Origin: Micromonospora sp. WMMD1120
Lineage (GTDB): Bacteria; Actinomycetota; Actinomycetes; Mycobacteriales; Micromonosporaceae
Direction: 5' to 3'
NCBI RefSeq assembly: GCF_029626235.1
Contig: NZ_JARUBO010000005.1
Coordinates: 248,001-312,000, forward strand
DNA: 64,000 bases
The notes beneath the pieces were generated by a model that did no database searches, was not told the DNA's origin, and was given only the letters and a program-made list of their open reading frames with translations. The translations under genes were made by a program, and so were the position numbers. Shown piece after piece: positions 16,244 to 24,273 of the stretch. Within the stretch, counting starts at the first letter, position 1. The number at the start of each line of letters is the position of its first letter.

Positions 16244-17692
16244 TCAGGAGCGGGCGAGCCGCCGCAGCAACGAGTCCGCGCCCAGCGGATAGGCCCCGTG
16301 CCGGCGTACCCCGTCGGCGACCTCGCGGTCCGACGAGACCACGACCACCGGACGGCCCGCCGGCTCGGCGCGGACCAGCCGTCGGATCAGCTCGTCGGCG
16401 GTCTCCCCCTTGCGGGAGAAGAGCACCCGTACGCCACGCGGCGCGGGCGGCAACCCGTGCATCCGCTCGGCCCCGTCGAAGACGACGGTGACCTCGTCGC
16501 CGGTCTGCGCGGCGATCCCGCCCAGCCCGGTGATCAGGCGTTTGCGCTGCTGTTCCAGGGACATCTCGCCGAAGCCGCGCTTGGTGACGTTGTAGCCGTC
16601 CACCACCAGGTGCGCCCGGGGCAGGGCGAGCAACTGGTCGAGTCGGGCCGGGTCGTCGCTGTCCCGGGCGCGGGCGGCGGGGCCGGCCGGGGTGGCGCCG
16701 GCCTGTTCGGCGAACGCGTCGGCGACGAAGTCGGCGGGGAGCTTGTCCACCGGGTCGAGCGCCAGCTCCCGGCGCAACCCGACGGCGGCCTGGCCGATGG
16801 TCTCCAGCAGCAGCCAGAGTCGGGCGTCGTCGACCGAACGCGCCTCCTTGGCGCTCGCCCGGGCCACCCCGGCGGCGGCCTCGGCCTCGGCCAGCCGGGC
16901 CCGGGCGCGGCGCAGCTCGGCGTCCACGTCGGCGCTGGCCCGCGCGGCCCGACCCCGCTCGGTGGCCAGCAGCTCGGTGGCCTTGCGTTCCCGGGCCTGG
17001 GTCTCCCGCAGGGTACGGGCCAGCTGCCGGGACTCCTCGCGGAGCTGGCCCAGCTCCTCCCGGACGCGGGCCAGCTCGTCACGGAGCTTCTCCGCCTCCA
17101 CCCGGGCGACCGCGCGGTCGTGCTCGGCCCGGGTGGCCCGTTGTTCGGCCTCGCGGACCAGCTCGGCGACGACAGCGCTGTCCGCCTCGGCACGGACCGC
17201 GGCGCCGCTGGCGTCGATCAGCTCCCGCCAGCCGCGCGGCCGGGCCAGGTAGGCCAGCGCGGCGACCTCGACCGGGTCGGCGGCGGCGGGCGCGGTGCCC
17301 TCGACCACGGCGGCGCCGAGATCACCCGCGTCGGCCAGGACCCGGGCGGTGACCCGCTGCCGGAAGAGCGGGTCGGCGGTGAGCTGGGCGGCGATGGCCG
17401 GCGCGCCGAGCCGGGCGCGCCGGTTGGGGGCGAACTTGGCGACCCGGCGCAGCGGCACCGGCACCTCGTCGGCGGGCAGGGTGGGCAGCACGGCGGCGGT
17501 GAGCGCCACGATGCGCTGGCGGACCGGCTCGGGCAGGGTCGGCTCGGGCTCCGCACCCGTGCCGTCCCCGTTCGGGTCGTCTGCGTCGGTCGTGCCCGTG
17601 ACTACGTTGTCGTCCGGGTTACCCTCGACACCGTCGCGCGCGACCGGGTCCTCCTGCGGGAGGTGGTCGTCGTGCGGCTCGGTGAGGGGCAT
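16244..17692 (-). CDS. NYN-domain (YacP-like) putative RNA-binding/nuclease protein with long coiled coil
   Basis: A 482-residue protein. Residues 1-50 are acidic and disordered, about 50-165 form a helical region, about 170-300 is a highly charged coiled coil (LREESRQLARTLRETQARE), and about 330-482 is a NYN/PIN-like domain starting HLVVDGYNVTKRGFGEM, with VVFDGAERM, ETADELIRR and VVVVSSDREVADGVRRHGA carrying the acidic residues of the metal site. YacP-type NYN domains include the ribosome-associated mRNA endonuclease Rae1; here the domain is fused to a coiled coil, which may mediate oligomerisation. The ATG is at 17692. It is divergent from the DEDDh/GIY-YIG nuclease gene, and a TAGGAT at 17750-17755 on the leftward strand may be its -10. 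Confidence 0.85.
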   Translation of the reverse strand: MPLTEPHDDHLPQEDPVARDGVEGNPDDNVVTGTTDADDPNGDGTGAEPEPTLPEPVRQRIVALTAAVLPTLPADEVPVPLRRVAKFAPNRRARLGAPAIAAQLTADPLFRQRVTARVLADAGDLGAAVVEGTAPAAADPVEVAALAYLARPRGWRELIDASGAAVRAEADSAVVAELVREAEQRATRAEHDRAVARVEAEKLRDELARVREELGQLREESRQLARTLRETQARERKATELLATERGRAARASADVDAELRRARARLAEAEAAAGVARASAKEARSVDDARLWLLLETIGQAAVGLRRELALDPVDKLPADFVADAFAEQAGATPAGPAARARDSDDPARLDQLLALPRAHLVVDGYNVTKRGFGEMSLEQQRKRLITGLGGIAAQTGDEVTVVFDGAERMHGLPPAPRGVRVLFSRKGETADELIRRLVRAEPAGRPVVVVSSDREVADGVRRHGAYPLGADSLLRRLARS

Positions 17693-17820
17693 GTGGCAAG
17701 TCTCCCACCGCGACCGGGCCCACCGCCCGGTGAGTGAGCCGATCTCTCATCCTAGCCCTCATGGTGGCGCGTGGGACGACTGCGACGGGAGTGTCGGACG
17801 GGGGCGCTAACGTGCCGCCG

Positions 17821-19575
17821 ATGGCACAGGCGGAGTACGTCCAGGAGGCACTGGCCGGTCTCGACCCGGCGGTGGGCGGGGTGGACCCGGCGCTGCCGCT
17901 CTACGCGACCACCTTCGTGGTGGTCGACCTCGAGACCACCGGCGGCGCGCCGGACGGCGGCGGCATCACCGAGATCGGGGCGGTCAAGGTGCGCGGCGGC
18001 GAGCATCTGGGGGTGCTGGCGACCCTGGTCAACCCGGGGCAGCCGATCCCGCCGTTCATCACCGTGCTGACCGGCATCACCCAGGCCATGCTGGTGCCGG
18101 CGCCACCGATCGAGCAGGTGCTGCCGAGCTTCCTGGAGTTCATCGACGACGCGGTGCTGGTGGCGCACAACGCGCCGTACGACGTGGGCTTCCTCAAGGC
18201 CGCCTGCGCGAGGCACGGCTACCGCTGGCCCAACCCCCGGGTGCTGGACACCGCCGCGCTGGCCCGGCGGGTGCTGACCCGCGACGAGGTGCCCAACCGC
18301 AAGCTCGGCACCCTGGCCGCCTACTTCCGCACCGCCACCCAACCCACCCACCGGGCCCTCGACGACGCGAAGGCCACCGTCGACGTGCTGCACGGGCTGA
18401 TCGGCCGGCTCGGCGGGCACCGGGTGGACACCGTCGGCGACGCGATCGAGTTCGCCCGCGCGGTCACCCCGACCCAGCGGCGCAAGCGGCACCTCGCCGA
18501 GGGCCTGCCCAAGGTCCCCGGGGTCTACATCTTCCGGGCCGCCGACGACCGGCCGCTCTACGTGGGCACCTCCGTCGACATCGCCACAAGGGTCCGCAGC
18601 TACTTCACCGCCGCGGAGAAACGGGCCCGGATCTCCGAGATGCTCGCCGCGGCCGAACGGGTCGAGGCGGTGGAGTGCGCGCACTCGCTGGAGGCGGAGG
18701 TCCGCGAGCTGCGGCTGATCGCCGCGCACGCCCCGCCGTACAACAGACGCTCCAAATACCCGGAGCGGATGCTCTGGCTCAAGCTGACCGACGGTCCGTA
18801 CCCTCGCCTGTCGATCGTCCGCGACCTCTCCCCCACCGACACCGCATACCTGGGGCCGTTCACCTCACGGCGGGCCGCCGAGCTGGCCGCCGCCGGTTTC
18901 CACGACGCCGTGCCGCTGCGTCAGTGCACGCACCGGCTCTCGCTGCGCACCGTCACGCCGGCCTGCGCGCTGGCCGAGCTGGGCCGCTGCCCGGCACCCT
19001 GCGAACACCTGATCACCCCCGAGGAGTACGACCGCCGCGCCGCCGCGCCCTTCCGCACCGCCACCGCCGACGACCCCCAGTCGGTGGTGGACGCCCTGCT
19101 CACCCGGATCGACACGCTCGCCCGCGACCAGCGCTACGAGGAGGCGGCGGTGGTGCGGTCCCGGCTGGCCGCGGTGCTGCGCGCCGCCGTACGGATGCAG
19201 CGGTTGGCATCGCTGACCGGGATCGTCGAGCTGGCGGCGGCCCGACCGGCCGCGCGCGGTGGCTGGGAGTTGGCGCTGGTCCGGCACGGCCGGCTGGCCG
19301 GCGCGGGGGTGTCCCCACCGGGTGTGCACCCGCGCCCGACGCTGAACGCCATCCGGGCCACCGCCGAGACGGTGTCCGGCGGGCACGGCCCGGTGCCGGC
19401 GGCCACGGCCGAGGAGTCCGAGCGGATCCTGTCCTGGTTGGAGCGACCGGAGACCCGACTGGTCGAGATGTCCTCCGGCTGGTCCTCACCGGCGGGTGGC
19501 GCGGGGCGGTTCCGTGACCTGCTGGCGAAGGCCGAGAACGGCGCGTCCCACCAACTCTCGACCGAACGCTCATGA
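17821..19575 (+). CDS. DEDDh exonuclease fused to GIY-YIG/UvrC-like nuclease
   Basis: A 584-residue fusion. The N-terminal DEDDh 3'-5' exonuclease domain (DnaQ-like) has FVVVDLETTG with D36 and E38, VAHNAPYDVGFL and HRALDDAKATVDV. A GIY-YIG domain follows from about residue 229 (KVPGVYIFRAADDRPLYVGT), and a UvrB-interaction-like helix pair with YEEAAVVRSRLAAVL lies near residue 440. This architecture is known from actinobacteria (M. tuberculosis Rv2191, from memory) and resembles Cho/UvrC repair nucleases, so it probably acts in DNA repair. ATG 17821 starts just before the exonuclease domain; in-frame ATG 17761 and GTG 17812 are alternatives. It is divergent from the NYN protein gene. Confidence 0.9.
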   Translation: MAQAEYVQEALAGLDPAVGGVDPALPLYATTFVVVDLETTGGAPDGGGITEIGAVKVRGGEHLGVLATLVNPGQPIPPFITVLTGITQAMLVPAPPIEQVLPSFLEFIDDAVLVAHNAPYDVGFLKAACARHGYRWPNPRVLDTAALARRVLTRDEVPNRKLGTLAAYFRTATQPTHRALDDAKATVDVLHGLIGRLGGHRVDTVGDAIEFARAVTPTQRRKRHLAEGLPKVPGVYIFRAADDRPLYVGTSVDIATRVRSYFTAAEKRARISEMLAAAERVEAVECAHSLEAEVRELRLIAAHAPPYNRRSKYPERMLWLKLTDGPYPRLSIVRDLSPTDTAYLGPFTSRRAAELAAAGFHDAVPLRQCTHRLSLRTVTPACALAELGRCPAPCEHLITPEEYDRRAAAPFRTATADDPQSVVDALLTRIDTLARDQRYEEAAVVRSRLAAVLRAAVRMQRLASLTGIVELAAARPAARGGWELALVRHGRLAGAGVSPPGVHPRPTLNAIRATAETVSGGHGPVPAATAEESERILSWLERPETRLVEMSSGWSSPAGGAGRFRDLLAKAENGASHQLSTERS

Positions 19576-19702
19576 CCAACTGACCGATCGGATGACGTCG
19601 ACTCGCTTAGGCTGTTAGAGAAGTGCAGTCCTGCCCGTTTCGTGGGCCTGCTCCCGCCGCCGGCTTCCGGTGGTGCGGGGCCGGGGTGAGGAGGTGTCCC
19701 TC

Positions 19703-21496
19703 GTGGACGTCGACGCCGGACACGGCGCCGCCCTGGGGGGCGCCCTGCCGACACAGCCAGGTGAGCTGCCGCTCGCCCGCCGGTTACGGTCACTGCTCAG
19801 CTGGCCGACCACCGACTCCGACCCGGTCACCCACCTGGTGCGCACCCATCGCGGCATCCACGCCGGCACCGACCCCGCGGTGCTGCGTCGTGCCTACACG
19901 ATCGCGGAGAACATGCACCGCGGGCAGTTCCGCAAGAGCGGGGAGCCGTACATCACCCATCCCCTGGCGGTGGCGCAGATCTGCGCCGAGCTGGGCATGG
20001 ACACCACCACGCTGGTCGCGGCGCTGCTGCACGACACGGTGGAGGACACCCACTACACCCTGCAGGCGCTCGCCGAGGACTTCGGCGGCGAGGTGGCCCA
20101 CCTGGTCGACGGTGTGACCAAGTTCGACAAGGCGTTCTACGGCAAGGCCGCCGAGGCGGAGACCATCCGCAAGATGATCGTCGCGGCCGCCAAGGACGTC
20201 CGGGTGCTCATCATCAAGCTGGCCGACCGGCTGCACAACATGCGCACCCTCGGGGTGCGCTCCGCGGCGTCGCGGGAACGGATCGCCCGCAAGACCCAGG
20301 AGGTGCTGGTTCCGCTCTGCGACCGGCTGGGCATCCAGACCCTCAAGCGCGAGTTGGACGACGTGGTGCTGCTGCACCTCGAACCCGACGAGCACGCCCG
20401 GCTGGCCCGGCACGTGCACGACCGCCCGGGTTGGGACAACTACCTCAACTCGGTGGTCAACAAGGCCCGGGTGGCCCTGCGGCGCGGCCGGGTCGACGCC
20501 GAGGTGAGCCCTCGTCCCCGGCACCTCTACTCGATCTGGAAGGACACCGTCGCCGGCGGCCACACCGCTCCATACGACTTGCCCCGCATCGTGGTGGTGG
20601 TCGACGGTCCGGCGACCGACTGTTACGCCGCGTTGGGCGCGATCCACGGCACCTGGCGACCGGTGCCGGGCCGTTTCAAGGACTTCATCGCCTCACCGAA
20701 GAACAACCTCTACCGCTCGCTGCACACCAGCGTCTGCGGCCCGTTGAACCGGACCGTCGAGGTGCTGATCCGCACCGAGGAGATGCACCGCTCGGCCGAG
20801 TACGGCATCGCCGCCGGCTTCCGCTTCCCCCGCTCGGGTGGCAACAGCGCGGCGGTCCGCGCCGAGCAGTTGGACTGGCTGCGTCGGGTGCTCGACTGGG
20901 AGCCGGCCGCCGCCGACCCGGCGCAGTTCCTCGAGTCGTTGCGGTGCGACCTCGCCGAGAGTCAGATCCAGGTCTTCGCCGACGGGCGACAGGTCGTGCT
21001 GCCGGCCGGGGCCACGCCTGTCGACCTGGCGTACGAGCTGGGCAGCGAGCGGGGTGACCACTGCCTCGCCGCGCGGATCAACGGCCGCCTGGCCCCGCTC
21101 AGCTCCGAGCTGGACGAGGGCGACGTGGTGGAGATCTTCACCGAGAGCGACGGCGACAACGGCTTCACGGCCAGCGAGGCGCCGCGCGGCCCGCGCCGGG
21201 AGTGGCTGAGCTTCGTCAAGTCACCGCACGCGCAGATGCAGATCAACAAGTGGTTCGCCGAGCACACCGAGCCGGGCATCACGATCAGCGACAAGGTCCG
21301 CCTCGGTCGGGCCACCATCGGGCTCGCCCTGCGCCAGCACAATCGAGGGCTCGCCAGCGACCTGCCGCTGCTGCGGCTCTCCGAGGAGCTGGGTTACCCG
21401 GACCTGGAGACACTGTTGGTGGCGGTCTTCGACCGGGTCATCGAGCCGGACACCGTCGTCCGCCAGCTCATCGACCTGGTCGACCATCGACAGTGA
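19703..21496 (+). CDS. RelA/SpoT homologue lacking C-terminal ACT region (short RSH paralogue)
   Basis: A 597-residue RelA/SpoT-type protein for (p)ppGpp turnover. The HD hydrolase domain keeps its metal ligands (THPLAVA, LLHDTVED, KLADRLHNMRTL). The synthetase domain keeps RFKD, the G-loop LYRSLHT and the catalytic Glu in VEVLIRT, but the normally conserved DLxAxR segment reads YDLPRIVVVVD, so a conserved Arg is replaced by Val, and the usual EXQIRT reads EVLIRT. A TGS domain follows (IQVFADGRQVVLPAGATPVDLA); the zinc-finger and ACT domains of full-length Rel are missing. Hydrolase activity is likely; synthetase activity is doubtful. GTG 19703 has GAGGAGG 8 nt upstream. Actinobacteria usually carry another full-length Rel elsewhere. 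Confidence 0.88.
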   Translation: MDVDAGHGAALGGALPTQPGELPLARRLRSLLSWPTTDSDPVTHLVRTHRGIHAGTDPAVLRRAYTIAENMHRGQFRKSGEPYITHPLAVAQICAELGMDTTTLVAALLHDTVEDTHYTLQALAEDFGGEVAHLVDGVTKFDKAFYGKAAEAETIRKMIVAAAKDVRVLIIKLADRLHNMRTLGVRSAASRERIARKTQEVLVPLCDRLGIQTLKRELDDVVLLHLEPDEHARLARHVHDRPGWDNYLNSVVNKARVALRRGRVDAEVSPRPRHLYSIWKDTVAGGHTAPYDLPRIVVVVDGPATDCYAALGAIHGTWRPVPGRFKDFIASPKNNLYRSLHTSVCGPLNRTVEVLIRTEEMHRSAEYGIAAGFRFPRSGGNSAAVRAEQLDWLRRVLDWEPAAADPAQFLESLRCDLAESQIQVFADGRQVVLPAGATPVDLAYELGSERGDHCLAARINGRLAPLSSELDEGDVVEIFTESDGDNGFTASEAPRGPRREWLSFVKSPHAQMQINKWFAEHTEPGITISDKVRLGRATIGLALRQHNRGLASDLPLLRLSEELGYPDLETLLVAVFDRVIEPDTVVRQLIDLVDHRQ

Positions 21497-21536
21497 GCGG
21501 TCGGCACCAGCGCGTCCGAACGACTTTCGCGACCAC

Positions 21537-21542
21537 TAGCCT
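21537..21542 (+). promoter_or_regulatory. Putative -10 element for leaderless Nudix transcript
   Basis: TAGCCT lies 6 nt (GGAGTC) before the ATG at 21549. The same TAGCCT hexamer precedes the SRPBCC and CtaG-like genes at equivalent spacing. Confidence 0.6.
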
Positions 21543-21548
21543 GGAGTC

Positions 21549-22091
21549 ATGATCCCCCGTTCCCGCGTCACCGGTCGGGCCGTTTTCTACCAGACCTTCT
21601 ACCGACTGCCGCTACCGGTGCGCCGGCGTCTGGTCCGACTGGCCGTGCCCAAGTACATCGTCGGCGCGGTCACCCTGGTCCGCGACGCGGAGGCGACCGG
21701 CGCGGGGCGGCTGCTGATGCTGCGTCAGCCGCCGGGAAAGGGCTGGTCCCTCCCCGCCGGCCTGCTCAACCGGGGCGAGGCCCCGGTGGTGGGCGCGGCG
21801 CGGGAGCTGTTCGAGGAGTCCGGCATCCGGCTCCGCCCGTCGCGGCTGCGCCCGGCGGTGCCGAACGCGATAGTGCACGCCAAGGGTTGGGTGGACATGG
21901 TGTTCGAGACGGAGGTGCCGGCCTCCACCACCACGTTGACCGTGGACGGCGGCGAGGTCTTCGAGGCCGCCTGGCACCCCCTCGACGACCTGCCCAGGCT
22001 GACCTGGCCGACCGCCCGCCTGCTCGCCTACTACGACATCGGGCCGCTGGCCGGGCAGTTCCCGCCACCGGTGCCCGACGAGGCCCCGTGA
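21549..22091 (+). CDS. Nudix hydrolase
   Basis: A 180-residue Nudix-fold hydrolase that would cleave a nucleoside diphosphate linked to another moiety. The Nudix box GX5EX7REUXEEXGU is complete in GLLNRGEAPVVGAARELFEE followed by SGI. An N-terminal extension of about 45 residues (VFYQTFYRLPLPVRRRLVRL) precedes the core; it is basic and aromatic and resembles a membrane-peripheral helix. The substrate is unknown. The ATG at 21549 shows TAGCCT at leaderless spacing. Its TGA overlaps the GTG of the nucleotidyltransferase gene in a GTGA arrangement, so the two are translationally coupled and may act on related nucleotide sugars. Confidence 0.9.
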   Translation: MIPRSRVTGRAVFYQTFYRLPLPVRRRLVRLAVPKYIVGAVTLVRDAEATGAGRLLMLRQPPGKGWSLPAGLLNRGEAPVVGAARELFEESGIRLRPSRLRPAVPNAIVHAKGWVDMVFETEVPASTTTLTVDGGEVFEAAWHPLDDLPRLTWPTARLLAYYDIGPLAGQFPPPVPDEAP

Positions 22092-22957
22092 GCGACGCGG
22101 CCGGCGCGGTGGCGGGGCTGTGCGCCGTGGTGCTGGCGGCCGGCGAGGGCACGCGGCTCCGTCCCCTCACCGAACGGGTGCCCAAGGCGCTCTGCCCGGT
22201 GGGCAACGTGCCCCTGCTGGACAGGGCGTTGGCCCGGCTGGCCGGGCTCGGCCTGACCGGCCCCGACCGGGTCGCGGTGAACGCCTGCTACCTCGGCGAC
22301 CAGGTGGTCGCGCACGTCGGTGACCGCGCGCACCTGTCGGTCGAGCCGGGCGACCCGCTGGGCACCGCGGGCGGGGTGGCCAACCTGCGGGACTGGATCG
22401 ACGGCCGACCGGTGCTGGTCGGCAACGCCGACGCGTACCTCGCCGACCCGGCGACTCCCCCGGGCCCGGACGTGGCCGCCCTGCTCGACGGCTGGGACGG
22501 GCACTCCGTACGCCTGCTCGGTCAGCCGGCCGCGGACCCGGCGGCTGCCGGCACCTTCTCCGGGCACTGCTTCACCGGCTTCTCGCTGCTGCCCTGGCGG
22601 CTGGTCCGTGACCTGCCGGTCGTCTTCTCCGACCTGGTCCGGGCCGTGTGGCGCCCGGCCGAGGCGGCGGGCGCGCTGGAGGTGGTCACCTACCCGGGCA
22701 CCTTCATCGACACCGGCACCCCGGCCGACTACCTGGCGGCCAACCTGCACGCGGCCGGCGGCGGCAGTCTCGTGGACGGGTCCGCGACGGTGACCGGCCG
22801 GTGTGTGGAGTCGGTGGTCGGCGCGGGGGCGCGGGTGGACGGCGACGTGTGCCGCTGCGTGGTGTGGCCGGGCGCGGTCGTGGGTCCCGACGAGCGGCTG
22901 CGCGAGGCTGTCCGCGCCGGCGACGGCCACACCGTCCCGGCCGCCGCGCGCGGCTGA
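22088..22957 (+). CDS. NDP-sugar pyrophosphorylase-like nucleotidyltransferase
   Basis: A 289-residue sugar-phosphate nucleotidyltransferase with the signature AAGEGTRLRPLTERVPKAL at residues 16-34, GNADAYL as the metal-binding Asp site and GTFIDTGTPADYLAAN near the C-terminal end of the catalytic domain. A short segment with left-handed beta-helix character follows (SATVTGRCVESVVGAGARV). Such enzymes make activated sugars, for example GDP-mannose or dTDP-glucose, from a nucleoside triphosphate and a sugar 1-phosphate; the sugar cannot be assigned. The GTG overlaps the preceding Nudix stop by 4 nt. Confidence 0.88.
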   Translation: MSDAAGAVAGLCAVVLAAGEGTRLRPLTERVPKALCPVGNVPLLDRALARLAGLGLTGPDRVAVNACYLGDQVVAHVGDRAHLSVEPGDPLGTAGGVANLRDWIDGRPVLVGNADAYLADPATPPGPDVAALLDGWDGHSVRLLGQPAADPAAAGTFSGHCFTGFSLLPWRLVRDLPVVFSDLVRAVWRPAEAAGALEVVTYPGTFIDTGTPADYLAANLHAAGGGSLVDGSATVTGRCVESVVGAGARVDGDVCRCVVWPGAVVGPDERLREAVRAGDGHTVPAAARG

Positions 22958-23036
22958 GCGCGGGCGACTCCCACCTCCGGCCCCGCGGAGAAACCTCTAG
23001 CATGAGCGACGACGCCGACGAACGGAGAAATGCCCC

Positions 23037-23324
23037 GTGATCACCGCGATCGTGCTGATCGACTGCGCCACCGACGCGATTCCCGAGGTGGCGGAGACCC
23101 TGGCCAACCTTCCCGGTGTCAGCGAGGTCTACTCGGTGGCCGGGCACGTCGACCTCATTGCCGTCGTCCGGGTCCGCGAGTTCGACCAGATCGCCCAGGT
23201 GATCGCGGGCAGCATCTCCAAGACGCCGGGGGTGCTCAACACCGAGTCGCACATCGCGTTCCGCGCGTACTCCCAGCACGACCTGGAGGAGGCGTTCGCG
23301 ATCGGCCTCGCCGGCGCCGACTGA
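23037..23324 (+). CDS. Lrp/AsnC-type ligand-binding domain protein (no DNA-binding domain)
   Basis: A 95-residue stand-alone RAM (regulation of amino acid metabolism) domain. The beta-alpha-beta-beta-alpha-beta pattern is clear in ITAIVLIDC, the helix DAIPEVAETLANLPGV, SEVYSVAGHVDLIAVVRVRE and the following helix and strand LNTESHIAFRAYS. It is full length for this type, which lacks the N-terminal helix-turn-helix of Lrp. Such proteins form ring-like oligomers and may bind an amino acid. The GTG is at 23037 with GGAG 6-9 nt upstream (ACGGAGAAATGCCCC). A hairpin follows the gene. Confidence 0.9.
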   Translation: MITAIVLIDCATDAIPEVAETLANLPGVSEVYSVAGHVDLIAVVRVREFDQIAQVIAGSISKTPGVLNTESHIAFRAYSQHDLEEAFAIGLAGAD

Positions 23325-23342
23325 CCGGCGCCGGGCGCAGGG

Positions 23343-23373
23343 CGGCCGGCCCACCACCCGGGTGGACCGGCCG
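23343..23373. terminator. Hairpin between convergent Lrp-type and DUF4142 genes
   Basis: CGGCCGG and CCAC pair with GTGG and CCGGCCG around a CCGG loop, between two convergent genes. It lacks a clear U-tract, as is common in high-GC actinobacteria, and could serve both directions. Confidence 0.65.
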
Positions 23374-23388
23374 TCTGCTGTCGCTACG

Positions 23389-24078
23389 TCAGCTCACGCC
23401 GGGAGCCGGCGTCTCGGTGGTGCCGCCGCCCGGAGCCGGCGACTCGGTGCCGGTGCCCGGAGCCGGCGACTCGGTGCCGGTGCCGCCGGGAGCCGGCGAC
23501 TCGGTGCCGGTGCCGCCCGGGCTGGGCGTGCCGCTGGCGCTGGTCTGCGGGACCGGGATGCCCAGCTCGTTGGCGAGCTGCACCAGCTCGTCGTAGTGCG
23601 CCTGCAGCGTCGGCAGGGCGGTCTGCGCCAACTGGACCACCGACGGCTCGGAGCCCTGCGAGATCTCCGTCTGGGTGGCCTGGATGGCCTGGACGTGACC
23701 GGCCAGCTCACTCGTCACCCAGAGCCTGTCGAACTCCGCACCGCTGGCGTTGTTCAGCTGGTCGATGACCGCCTGCTGGTCGGCGCTGGGCTCGTTCGGC
23801 AGTTCCACACCGAGCTGGGACGCGGTCTGCTGCACCGTCTGGTCCAGCTGGGTGTGATCGGCCTTGAACATCGCGCCCAGGTCCTTCACCCCCTGGTTCT
23901 GGCCCTTCTGCTGGGCCAGGTCGCCGGCGGTGATCTCGAACAGGTTGACCTGGTGAACCGCCTGCAGGTACTGGGTGTCCTGGGTCGACGGCTGTGCCGC
24001 GGCCTGCGCGGCCGCGGCCGGCGCGACACCCACCAGCACCAGCGCGGCCAACAGGCCGAGGCGTTTGATACCCAACAT
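23389..24078 (-). CDS. Secreted DUF4142 protein with Pro/Thr/Gly-rich C-terminal repeats
   Basis: A 229-residue exported protein. Residues 1-26 form a Sec signal peptide (MLGIKRLGLLAALVLVGVAP then AAAAQAAA). The mature part is a helical DUF4142/ferritin-like bundle (QYLQAVHQVNLFEITAGDLA ... FKADHTQLDQTVQQTASQ). The last 45 residues consist of repeats of the form GTGTESPAPG, a flexible linker-like tail. The ATG at 24078 has GGGGGGA at good spacing. Function is not established for the family. The tail is encoded by near-identical DNA repeats, so its length may vary between strains. Confidence 0.88.
   Translation of the reverse strand: MLGIKRLGLLAALVLVGVAPAAAAQAAAQPSTQDTQYLQAVHQVNLFEITAGDLAQQKGQNQGVKDLGAMFKADHTQLDQTVQQTASQLGVELPNEPSADQQAVIDQLNNASGAEFDRLWVTSELAGHVQAIQATQTEISQGSEPSVVQLAQTALPTLQAHYDELVQLANELGIPVPQTSASGTPSPGGTGTESPAPGGTGTESPAPGTGTESPAPGGGTTETPAPGVS
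23402..23514. repeat. Tandem 27-30 bp repeats coding the DUF4142 tail
   Basis: The core GAGCCGGCGACTCGGTGCCG recurs exactly at 23433, 23460 and 23490, with a diverged first copy near 23403. Each unit encodes a SPAPG-GTGTE type motif on the leftward strand. Confidence 0.85.
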
Positions 24079-24219
24079 GCTTCCCCCCCTTGAGACGTTG
24101 GACCGCACGGATACCCGGCTCACCGGGGTTATTCCTGCGATCACCCGCCGTGCGGGGGGTCGACCGGTCCCGCAGTGGCCGTCCACCTCATGGTCGGATG
24201 GGCGGCGGGTGCGGATACG

Positions 24220-24255
24220 ACGTGGCGCCCGCCGGAAAACCGGCGGGCGCCACGT
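24220..24255 (-). terminator. Strong terminator after qcrB
   Basis: A perfect 16-bp stem ACGTGGCGCCCGCCGG / CCGGCGGGCGCCACGT closes on an AAAA loop, 18 nt downstream of the qcrB stop on the leftward strand. It ends the ctaE-qcrCAB operon. Confidence 0.85.
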
Positions 24256-24273
24256 GACGGTGCGATCAGGCGG

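Noticed and set aside
23402..23514. DUF4142 repeat region as an intergenic mobile repeat
   Set aside because: The units lie within the coding region, keep the frame and encode a coherent Pro/Thr/Gly tail.
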